DNA from: Paratinospora sagittata
Lineage: Eukaryota > Streptophyta > Magnoliopsida > Ranunculales > Menispermaceae
Direction: 5' to 3'
DNA length: 64,000 nt
Assembly: GCA_035771175.1 (NCBI GenBank)
Contig: CM069607.1
Coordinates: forward strand, 15,384,001 to 15,448,000
The translations under genes were made by a program, and so were the position numbers. Shown in pieces: positions 55,756-64,000 of the stretch; the first letter of the stretch is position 1; the number at the start of each line of letters is the position of its first letter. The notes beneath the pieces are model-generated. The model searched no databases and was not told where the DNA came from. It saw nothing but the letters and a program-made list of their open reading frames with translations.

Positions 55756-57250
55756 TAAAATTTACCGTACAGGCGGAGACATATGACTTTCTACTGAGGG
55801 CATCAACCACTACATTGGCTTTACCCGGATGGTATTTAAGTTCAAAGTCATAATCTTTGATGAACTCGAGCCATTGCCTTTGTCGAAGATTTAAGTCTTT
55901 ATGAGTATAAATATACTGAAGACTTTTGTGGTCGGAGAAGACTTCAAATCGTTCTCCGTACAAGTAATGTCGCCAAAATTTTAAGGCAAACACTACTGCT
56001 GCGAGTTCTAAATCATGAGTCGGATAATTGACCTCATGAATTTTCAACTGCTGATAGGCATAGGCCACGACACGATCTTCTTGCATTAGCACAACTCCAA
56101 GTCCTTAAAGCGATGCATCTATGTACAGTGTGAAGCCAATCCCATCCTTTAGAGTGGTCAGAACAGGTGGTGAAGTCAGCCTTTTCTTGAGTTCTTGAAA
56201 AGCCGATTCGCAGGTTTCACTCAAAATAAAACGTGTGTCCTTTCGGGTTAATCGAGTGAGTGGTTCAGTAAGTTTGGAAAAATCTTTGATGAATCGTCTG
56301 TAATATCCGGTTAATCCGAGGAAGCTCCTAATTTCTGTGACATTAGTAGGTTGTTTCCAACCCAGTACTGCTTCTACCTTGGCTGGATTTTCTTTGATGC
56401 CATAACGGGACACGACATGACCGAGGAACTTAACCTTAGTCATTCAGAATTCACACTTGCTTAACTTGGCGTACAATTCGTGCTGCTGAAGGGTAGTAAG
56501 TACAGTTCGCAAGTGTATCTCGTGGAGTTCCTCTGTGAGAGAGTATATTAGTATGTCATCAACAAATACAACGACAAAGTGATCCAGGTATGGTTTGAAA
56601 GTGCGGTTCATTAAATCCATGAACGCCGCTGGTGCATTTCATAAGCCGAATGGCATTACAGTGAATTCGTAATGACCATATCTGGTTCGGAAAGCTATTT
56701 TTGGGATGTCTTCTTCCTTAACCCATAGTTGGTGATACCCCAAGTGAGGGTCAATTTTTGAAAAGAACCTTGCTCATCTTAATTGATCGAATAGATCTTC
56801 TATTCGAGGTAACGAGTATTTGTTCTTAATAATAACTTTGTTCAGCTTTCTATAGTTGATGCAGAGTCGAAGTGAACTGTCTTTTTTCTTGACAAAAAGA
56901 ACTGGAGCACCCCATGATGACGTGCTCTTTCTTATAAACCCCAACTTCTCCAATTCCTTTAACTACTTCTCCAGTTCTACTAATTCTACATTAGGCATAC
57001 AGTAAGGTGAAATGTAGACAGGTTCAGTACAAGGAATCAACTTAATTTCGAAGTCAAATTCCCGAGGAGGAGGGAGTCTTGGTAGTTCATGTAAGAATAC
57101 CCTTGGATATTCACGAACAATTGGAATATCTTTTAGGCTGGGTGGATACTGAAAATTATACTTTTTTCATCCTGATCAAGTTTTGGAAGAGCTTGCATCT
57201 GAGATCTTATAAGGGACATGGTAGAATGATGAACGTGTCCACGAACCCCT
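55751..57250 (-). pseudogene. Element D reverse transcriptase and RNase H
   Basis: RT in several frames with stops: [10 protein letters not shown] near 56540-56570, then [20 protein letters not shown], an RNase H start with YIDASL (Tyr-Ile where A has Tyr-Thr) at about 56120, [20 protein letters not shown] and the closing [18 protein letters not shown]. The RT fingers and palm (56600-57200) are recognisable in the minus-strand frames, but multiple breaks prevent one continuous frame. Confidence 0.8.
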
Positions 57251-57257
57251 TGGATTT

Positions 57258-57626
57258 TTAGATTATTCCATTAGGCAATGTTAGCCAAACTTGCTTCTTC
57301 TGACAATCTATTTGAGCATGTAATGGTGTTAACCAGTCCATTCCCAAGATTATATCAAAATCAGAGAAATCCATTACTAGGAGGTCTGTTACCTGCTGAT
57401 GATCCAATATTTTGAGTTCACAATTTGAACATATTTGATTTATTTCCATACCCGGTCCTATTGGCATGGATACCCGAATTGTAACGAGAGTAGCCTTTAG
57501 TTGCAGTCCTAATTTCTGGACTACTTGGGTAGCAATAAAAGAATGCGTAGAACCCGAATCGAATAAGACATGTATCAACATGTTAAGAAAAATAAAGGTA
57601 CCTTCCACCACGTTATTTTTTGGCAT
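57258..57626 (-). pseudogene. Element D protease
   Basis: VLFDSGSTHSF active site intact, then [24 protein letters not shown] and a C-terminal strand pattern as in A and B. The frame is open from NNVVEGTF to the end of the domain. Aspartic protease that would process the gag-pol polyprotein. Confidence 0.85.
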
Positions 57627-57639
57627 CGCTCGTTCAACA

Positions 57640-58847
57640 ATAGCGTAGGCATGTCCTTGCTGCCTAGGGCCTTGTTGCTGTCTCGGTGGTGGTGGAACTA
57701 TTGGGGCTGTTGCTGAACTGGTGCAGCTGGGGCCCTGGGTTGACCAAGGGCTGGGAGAGGAGGTAGGGGAAATCGCCGATTTTTTCCATTTCTTTGGCCT
57801 GCCTGATTTTGGTGATTGCGAAGGTTTCTTTGGAAATTTTGTTGTGCTGGAGCAAATGGAGCGAACTGAAGTCGAGGGTTTTGGGGGTTGCCCATACTGG
57901 GGAGAGTGTTTTGATTTGGCTGGTAAGGTCTCTTCCTACTAGACTGTTGTACTGGCCCAATGACTCACTTTGCCCGATTTTGCCTATGTTTCTACTCAAG
58001 CTTCTCCTGCTCATAATTTATAGCCATGTTCACCAATTTTCTAAAATTATCAAGCTCTAAAAAGGCAATGGCCTGCCTAATGTCGGGCCTCAATCCATTA
58101 AAAAACTTTTCAGCTTTGTCCCTCTCGGTACTGATGGTAGAGAGAGAAAACGGAGAGTTCTGTGAAGTTGGCTGTGTATTCTCAGACTGTCATAGTTCCT
58201 TGAAAAAGTCTTGCGAATTCCTGTCTCTTCTTTCTCTTGAAAACATTTGGAAAATACTCATTGATTAATTCAACTTCAAATTGTTTCCATGTCATGGTAC
58301 TGACATGTACTTGAGGGTTTTCCTTAATTGTTTTCCACAAGGAGTTGGCGTTTCCAACTAACTGGTAAACAACAAGAGGAATTTTTCTTTCTTTAGATGC
58401 TCCCATTGCTTCGAGCGCCTTTCGAATTTCTTCTTGCCACTTGTAGGCTTCACCGGAGTTGGGCTTTTCATCAAAAGTGATGGGCTGTAGTCGTTTGTAC
58501 TTTGTAATTTGGCTGGTCATCTGATCCATCTTCTGCTTAGACAGTTCTAAGTGCGGTTGAGGGACCGCAGTTTGATGATCAGCAACACTCTGAACTAAAC
58601 CCCTCATGGACGCCTTCATGTATTCGGTAAAACCTTGAAAAAATTGTTCCATGCTAAATGGTACGACTACTCCATTAGAAGAAGCTGCAACAGTTTGTTC
58701 GGCTGCCAGGGCATTAGTGTTGTCGTCCATCGCTTGTTCTAAGGTAGGGGGATTAGGTTCAGATCCAGCATTCTCTTGTGGCTGCATAAACACAGACGCT
58801 TGTCGAAAGGAGCTAGGGTTGTGCTGACTTCTTGTTTGTACCGACAT
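57640..58847 (-). pseudogene. Element D gag, zinc knuckle not seen
   Basis: ATG at 58847 (MSVQTRSQHNPSSF); an upstream TTG in frame is not needed. Gag domain with QITKYKRLQPITFDEKPNSG, NANSLWKTIKENPQVHVSTM and WKQFEVELINEYFPNVFK, then frameshifts near 58180 and 58015. The C-terminal region is rich in Asn, Gln and Pro (about 57690-57900) and runs into protease without any CX2CX4HX4C knuckle, which A and B both have there. Deleted or never present; the junction shows no obvious scar. Confidence 0.8.
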
Positions 58848-58894
58848 CGTTTGCAAATTGGCTTGATGTTAGCACAAAATGTGCGATATAAGTT

Positions 58895-58911
58895 CTGTGG
58901 AAGGAAGGAGG
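58895..58911 (-). promoter_or_regulatory. Possible 3' splice site before gag (element D)
   Basis: Minus-strand CCTCCTTCCTTCCACAG, a strong match to a plant splice acceptor, 48 bases upstream of the gag ATG. Confidence 0.45.
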
Positions 58912-59306
58912 ATTGATTCGTGATGCGGTGCACATGCATAGTTCCTGAGTGACATGTCATAGGTTTTAACCTCCTAGTTTTCTAGGCTAGGTAATAGGGA
59001 GAAATAAAATGAGGAGCCTTAGAGCATCGTGACATTGTACCTTTAGGTTGGTCTAAAAACAAAACCAAGAGTGTGTTTTAATGTTTTCAAAGACTATTAT
59101 AGTAGTATTTGCGTCTTTAAAACCTTTTTTAAAAAAATTTCTTGTGTATTTGTGAGAATAACTATGTTGTTGAATATCAGTACATGCCACAAATATTTTT
59201 ATGACTTTTTCCTTGTGTTGTCACTTACATCTACATGTCGCAAATCCTTTGCACTTGTTTATACTATGCTCACCTATCACCAAGACCTGACGATTCCTAT
59301 TATCGT

Positions 59307-59581
59307 CCAAATTCATACGTCCCATTCCGTATGAATTTGGTGCTAAGGGACGTGGTGAAATCAAGGGGATGTGTGCGCTGTCTTTTGCAGATTCCTGTGA
59401 AAAACCGTCTACCATTATTATCCTTCAAGTTCTCACGTCCCATACCAAGTGAACTTGATGATACTGATGGCAAGTCGGACTTCCGCCATGAACTGCTACA
59501 TAGTAGGTCCGTAGGTTACCTCGTATCGTATTTTTCATCAGTATTTGTGGAGTTTGTTGTGTCCCATACCACGTCAAACCC
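59307..59581 (-). promoter_or_regulatory. Three phased hairpins (element D)
   Basis: Minus strand. H1 59549-59581: GTTTG pairs with CAAAC, with GTG/CAC around GTATGGGA. H2 59424-59458: TCAAGTTC pairs with GAACTTGA around GGTATGGGA. H3 59307-59340: CAAATTCATACG pairs perfectly with CGTATGAATTTG, loop GAATGGGA. Centres about 125 and 117 nt apart. GATAATA follows H2 and H3. Same order, spacing and loop as in A and B although surrounding sequence is strongly diverged. The conserved TGGTGGGCC stretch precedes H1 at about 59615. The remaining spacer (58848-59881) has no supported gene. Confidence 0.78.
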
Positions 59582-59881
59582 ATTAATAGTGAAGAAATTC
59601 ACTGGACGAGTGGGCCCACCATAAATAACCTAGCACACAACATCACATAATGTTTAGTATATCATGAGTTGAAAATTTGACATGAAGTTTTATTTTTTAT
59701 TTTTTATTATTATTATATTTTTTATACAAAGTTTTATAAACTATTTCAACTGCTACAAGGATGTCTAAATTTCCTTCAAAATACTTTCAACCCACTACGA
59801 AGTTATGTTAAACTACTAGAAAATTTGCCTAGCAACTAATTACGAAAATTTAAAAACTTCAAATTCATCATGAGTAAACTA

Positions 59882-61073
59882 TTGAGGAGGTACGAAATCA
59901 AAATTTTCAGAAGAGAATTGAGATATTGACTGTTCCATGCTGGGAGAGTATAGAGGAGTTTCCATAACTTGCCCAACAAATGCTGAGTTAGGAAACTGAG
60001 AGGCCCCAATGTTGAGGTTTAGACTCACCGACGAATCTTATGTTTTTAATCATTTGCTCCTCGGTTGCCAACATCATTTCTCAAATTTGATCCACAAGTT
60101 GTTGTTGGGTGACAGTATTGGTTTCTTGTGTTGTGGATGGAGAAACGTATTCTTCCGTAGAAGGGTTTGCCTCATCTTCCGAAATATCAGAAAAATCAAG
60201 GTTAAAATCCTCAAGATCTTTTGGAGAAGTGTCTTCCTCTATTTCAGGAAAATCTTCCCACTCAGTTGGCACATTTCATCACTTCTTAACCGCACGACTT
60301 TCCTTGGGTCCACATGAGTTCAACGGACTTTCGGTGATGTCACCGTACAAAAGAGATGTTATCTTGGTTGGGCTAGGAAAAACTCTGAAACGACGAAACA
60401 CTTTCTTTAATAGTGCTTCATATGGATGACAAGTTCGTTCCCGAGTGCAATGTGCCATGTGACGCAAGATGATATAAGGAAGATTCACATGAATTTTCTT
60501 TATCAAATAGTATGCCAAAAAACATTGAGGGTGAGTGGTAGTAGATCTTTTTCTAGGTTGGGGCAAAACATTTGACACGATCACTTGAATGAGATGATTA
60601 TACTGCTCTTTAATTTCTTTGGTGAAAATCCTAGTGACCATGTAATCAGGCTGACAAGTAAGACACCTAAACATATGTCGTGAGTTTGGTACCACACTTA
60701 ACCTGCCTCTAGAAGTGTAAATATCACAGAGTGGTCTTATATCAGGGATTTCTAAAATTTCTGACAATATTTCAGATGTAAAGGTGATATCATCACCATT
60801 CACCTTTGTAGTGATGGTGAAAGTATCTTGGTTTTTTACGGTCAAATTTTTGTAATATGAGACAACAGAAGACCAAAAAATGCACATTTCAAGATTGATG
60901 ACTGGTGTCCAACCTAAGGTTGCAAGTTTTTCATGGAGCATAGGGTAGTATTCATCAGGTAAAATTACCAGTCTTTTAGTTTGAATTGGAATTGAAGGGA
61001 AATATCTAAATCGAGGGGGCTGAGACCTTTCACTTTCAACATTCTTCTTAGACTTATTTTGTCTTTGCTCCAT
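59882..61073 (-). pseudogene. Upstream ORF (aORF) of element D
   Basis: ATG at 61073 (MEQRQNKSKKNVES). The N-terminal 260 residues share the A/B pattern: LHEKLATLGW is identical in A, then VNGDDITFTSEILSEILEIP aligns with VKGTKISINVETIARLMEIP. Tandem in-frame TGA TGA at about 60276 is followed in the same frame by an acidic stretch rich in Glu, Asp and Ser (WEDFPEIEEDTSPKDLEDF), a Thr/Gln-rich part and, after another stop and shift, a tail ending near 59882. The tandem stops could be decay or the true end of a shorter protein. Presence in a second, diverged family shows the ORF is an old part of the lineage. Confidence 0.75.
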
Positions 61074-61380
61074 CAAGTTATTTTTGTTTTGTTTTGGAAG
61101 ATGAAACTTGGAGAGGAATAAAAGGTATATTATAGAAAATAAGTATATAGCTAAGAAAGAAGGAAAACAAGATAGGTGAGGAGGGTAAGTGAAGGAAACC
61201 CCCTTCCCCCTTTCTATTTATAGAAAAATATGGGGGGAGGGGTTGCTAAAAAGCAACAAGGGTGCCGGCCTCCTTACGGGCCGACCCTTGGAGGGGCTGG
61301 CCCAGTCCCACCGGGCCAGCATCCGGTCTGAATTCTTTTTTATATTATTTAAAAATACCAGTGGGCAGTGTCCAAGACCA

Positions 61381-61393
61381 TGCTCTGATACCA
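61381..61393 (-). promoter_or_regulatory. Primer-binding site, element D
   Basis: Minus-strand TGGTATCAGAGCA, seven bases from the LTR end, complementary to initiator tRNA-Met. The leader from here to the aORF (61074-61380) holds a GGGCCAGC/GCTGGCCC inverted pair near 61295-61320 and no gene. Confidence 0.88.
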
Positions 61394-61400
61394 AAATAAC

Positions 61401-62577
61401 TGTCACACCCCGCCCTATTGACCCAGCGCGAAGTGCAATAGTTAGGGCGTCGAGTGCTTACTCCACTCGATCAGAGTCGCATATACAGAAGCATAATGAC
61501 CCACATCATGAATAATACAATACAAACTATTAAGGAAAATGTTGTTATATTGCACATATAAAGTTTGTTAATTATTACATATTTTATAGCAAAAAGACAA
61601 CAAAAAGGTAACAAGGGCGAAACCCCTACAAAAGTACCAAAATAACAATAGAGGAGTAGTCAAAGATAGTCGTTTAGAAGCCTAGAACCATCGCCACCAT
61701 AGTTTAGACCGATCTGACAGGATTTGGGGATAGTACATATACAAAAGTCCCAACATAGATAGGGTTTGGCGATAACCCTCGAAATAAATCCATTCTAACC
61801 CATCTTAATTCCCTTGAAAGATTAGCAACGGGGTGAGCTTAACAACTCAGTGAGATCAAGCAGGGTAAACAAGTCTTACATGCATAATAATAAATATAGA
61901 ACAAAAGTCATCAAATAGTTATGCCACAACAATACAATTAAGCAATGATATGAATTAAACTTGGTCACACGACATCACATGCCAGGTACCATTAACTTGC
62001 AACCTGTGAACCGATGCACCAATAATAACCAGCAATTGAGAGGTCTCACGAGTTCCAGTGCTAACCAGTGACAGTGTCACTCTGTCGGGTCCACCGTAAT
62101 GGCATGACACCCAATAATATAACATAATGATGATCCCCGCGGTCTAGCGTAACGGCATAGCACCCATGGTTATGAATTTAACAATTTTAATAGATAGTCT
62201 CATACATGAAGTAAAACATAGTAACAAATATGATGCATGATGCTATGTAATTCATTATCAAACAAGTAAGAAATGCAAACCTAGCCTTCATTCCCCACCT
62301 TAACACACTTTCAGTGGTGTAATGCCTTCTTCTAACTTCTTGAAGTGTGCAGGGATGAAAGATAATGCAAAAAGGTTGAAGGAGAGCGAGGAGGTAGGCG
62401 AAGGATAACTGAGGGGGGCCACCCCCCATGGGGACGATCCTTTCCTTGGGACCGTCCCACTATGAGGGTATATATTTTTTCTTTGAGGGGGGCTTTTACC
62501 ACTTATTAAAATTATACGCGAAGGGTTTTCAAGCAGTTGAATTTGTTTCTACTGTAGAAAAAGTGGGGTGTGTTACA
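61401..62577 (-). repeat. Element D 5' LTR
   Basis: 1177 bp, minus-strand start TGTAACACACCCC at 62577, end GGTGTGACA at 61401. Unrelated to the A/B/C LTRs over most of its length, but keeps the GGGTGAGCTTAACAACTCAG segment (61831-61850) that corresponds to the short LTR hairpin of the other elements and of every satellite monomer. The partner LTR is not in the window, so borders are inferred from TG..CA ends and the PBS. Confidence 0.8.
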
Positions 62578-62840
62578 GTGGCACCATATGGATTCAGATC
62601 TGCTGACTGGGCGCCACCAAAGATTTTCAATTTTTTTTAAATGAATGCATCTTTCAAAAAGGCGCCTTTAATTTTTGTTTAAATGATTTGTTCTAAAGAC
62701 ATCTTCATAAAAAACGTCTTTACTTTTTTTAAAAAAGAAGACTTGTTTTAAAGGCATTTTTCAAAAAGACACCTTATTTAAAAAAAAAGGGCGTGGGGAT
62801 CGACCCCATGCCGCCTGACTCACGCCCTTCTTTTTCCCAA
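62578..62840. repeat. Flank with palindromic modules and a nested inverted repeat
   Basis: AAAAGGCGCCTTT (about 62657) and related AAAACGTCTTT and AAAGACACCTT modules. At 62787-62829 AAGGGCGTG and CACGCCCTT form a 9-bp stem enclosing GGGGATCGACCCC, itself a 4-bp stem. On the minus strand the inner arm resembles a tRNA T-arm and the outer arm an acceptor stem followed by T residues, but there is no anticodon arm. Confidence 0.55.
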
Positions 62841-62904
62841 ACTCGCTAGCACCTCCATTCCACCGTCGTTTGAGCTGAAACTTGTCGTCGCTGTAGCTTT
62901 CTAC

Positions 62905-63230
62905 TATCTTTTTCTCTCGCTCTTCTCACTCATCTCACTCTCTTTCGCTCTCTGCTATCTTTATCTCTCTCTTTTCTCGTTTTCTCTGCTCTCTCTGCTC
63001 ACTCTCATCATCTCTGCCCTCTCTCACTCCTTGCTCGCTCTCTCACTCTCTCCTGCCCTCTCTCACTCTCTCTCCTCTCACTCTCTGTCTCTCTATCTCT
63101 CCCTCTCGCATTCTCCCCCACTCCCTCCTTTCTTCGTTTATCTCTATCTCACCTACAAAACTCTTCGTTCTCTCGCCTATCTTCCTCTCGCGCGATCTCC
63201 TTATTCTCTCTCCTCTCATCTCCTCTCCAT
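62905..63230 (+). repeat. CT-rich low-complexity tract
   Basis: About 330 bp of TCTCT/CACTCTC repeats. The overlapping 90-codon frame is a Ser/Leu translation of the repeat, not a gene. Confidence 0.85.
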
Positions 63231-64000
63231 TTCTCATTTCCACTTGCTTGTAACCCCTTTCCACGTGTTACAACGCCTTCGTCAAATTATTTTATTTGAT
63301 TAGGTTTGTTTTTTTTTTCATTTTTTTAAGTTGTGTTAAATCTTTTTTTGATGGGTTGTATAAATTATTTGAGATCAAATGATAAATTTGATGGTATTTT
63401 TTATGTATGTTGTCGGCGTGGCGATGATGTCAAAGTGGCAGGATTGTGGAGACCTCTCCAGTGAGAATTAAATATATAATAATTTAATTTTGTTGTTTGG
63501 ATTATTTTATTAGCAATTGGTTACGTTAAAACAAGCTTTAACGTTTATACTTTCAAATAATTGTACCAAAAGGTAAAAAAATATATTAAATCTGGAAGTT
63601 AAATTGTTCAAATATTGAGAGATGTTTCCAAATTGAACATTAATTTTTATAATAGTTTTTCATGGTTTTGCGATAAATTTTCATGTGTGTAAAGTATAAA
63701 TATTAGATTATAATTTCCTCAAAAAATATTATAGTATAATGATTTTTTAAGTATTAATATTATAGTTTAGACATAAATTTTTTATGTTACTAGTGGAAGG
63801 CACACGCGAAGCACGTGAAGATGTTAGGAATATATGACATTTAAATATATACCCCAAATGAATTTAATTAAACAAATTGGATGAGTTCAGTTAAAAAATT
63901 GTGCATCATAATCAACATTTAAAAATTTGTGCATCATAATATATATATATATATATATATATAATAGAATAAAATATTTAAATTATCAAATATATTTAAA
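63231..64000. other. AT-rich flank, nothing recognised
   Basis: AT-rich sequence with a TA run at 63943-63963. No gene, RNA or terminus identified. Confidence 0.5.

Larger units (their letters stand above)
55011..62577 (-). mobile_element. Ty3/gypsy element D, 3'-truncated
   Basis: A minus-strand element with 5' LTR (61401-62577), PBS, aORF, hairpin spacer, gag, protease, RT, RNase H and the first part of integrase. It is cut at about 55011 inside the integrase core, so the chromodomain, ORF3 and 3' LTR are missing. Proteins are clearly related to A and B but much more diverged, and the LTR is different except for short motifs. It represents a sister family with the same architecture. Confidence 0.88.

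Noticed and set aside
63031..63303. 90-aa Ser/Leu-rich frame
   Set aside because: Translation of a CT microsatellite.

Overview
This is nuclear DNA of a flowering plant, most likely pericentromeric or other heterochromatin. The evidence is a long LTR-derived satellite array, nested Ty3/gypsy elements primed by initiator tRNA-Met, an endogenous caulimovirid, a CACTA terminus with a decayed plant transposase gene, and no recognisable intact host gene. The sequence does not let me name the species.

Layout. 1-17212: tandem array of ~1067-bp monomers (15 complete plus two partial), all in one orientation. Each monomer is a retrotransposon LTR lacking its first ~271 bp, which hold the promoter. 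Neighbouring monomers alternate in type, giving 2134-bp dimeric higher-order repeats. 17213-17525: leader and primer-binding site of a minus-strand element (C), fused directly to the array. 17526-18470 plus 29712-30160: LTR of C, split by the insertion of element A (18471-29706, plus strand, GTAAT target duplication). 31147-38690: an endogenous pararetrovirus, probably florendovirus-like, as two head-to-head halves: movement and coat protein on the minus strand, protease-RT-RNase H and a small second ORF on the plus strand. 39859-50175: element B (minus strand), a complete but dead relative of A. 50515-51995: a CACTA terminus beside a decayed multi-exon plant transposase-like gene. 52485-53160: an array of short hairpin motifs. 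53939-54606: an LTR fragment with a duplicated promoter block. 55011-62577: element D (minus strand), a more distant relative of A and B, truncated inside integrase. 62578-64000: CT-rich and AT-rich flank.

Elements A, B and D share one architecture: LTR; tRNA-Met primer site; AT-rich leader; an extra ORF upstream of gag (aORF); a ~0.8-1 kb spacer; gag-pol in one frame; and, in A and B, a C-terminal chromodomain-like tail followed by a small third ORF before the polypurine tract. RT and C-terminal motifs resemble the Tekay/Del chromoviruses, for which an upstream ORF and a 3' ORF are not a standard feature to my knowledge. The spacer between aORF and gag carries three hairpins about 120 nt apart with a GTATGGGA-type loop, present in all three elements. 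Their stems differ in sequence but still pair. This is the strongest candidate for an undescribed system.

All coding regions are broken. Many stops in gag and aORF are TAG or TAA where the sister copy has CAG or CAA, as expected from decay of methylated cytosines. Catalytic residues are also lost (protease DSG to DLG in B; integrase D to N and E to K in A; integrase core deleted in B). No gene in the window appears functional.
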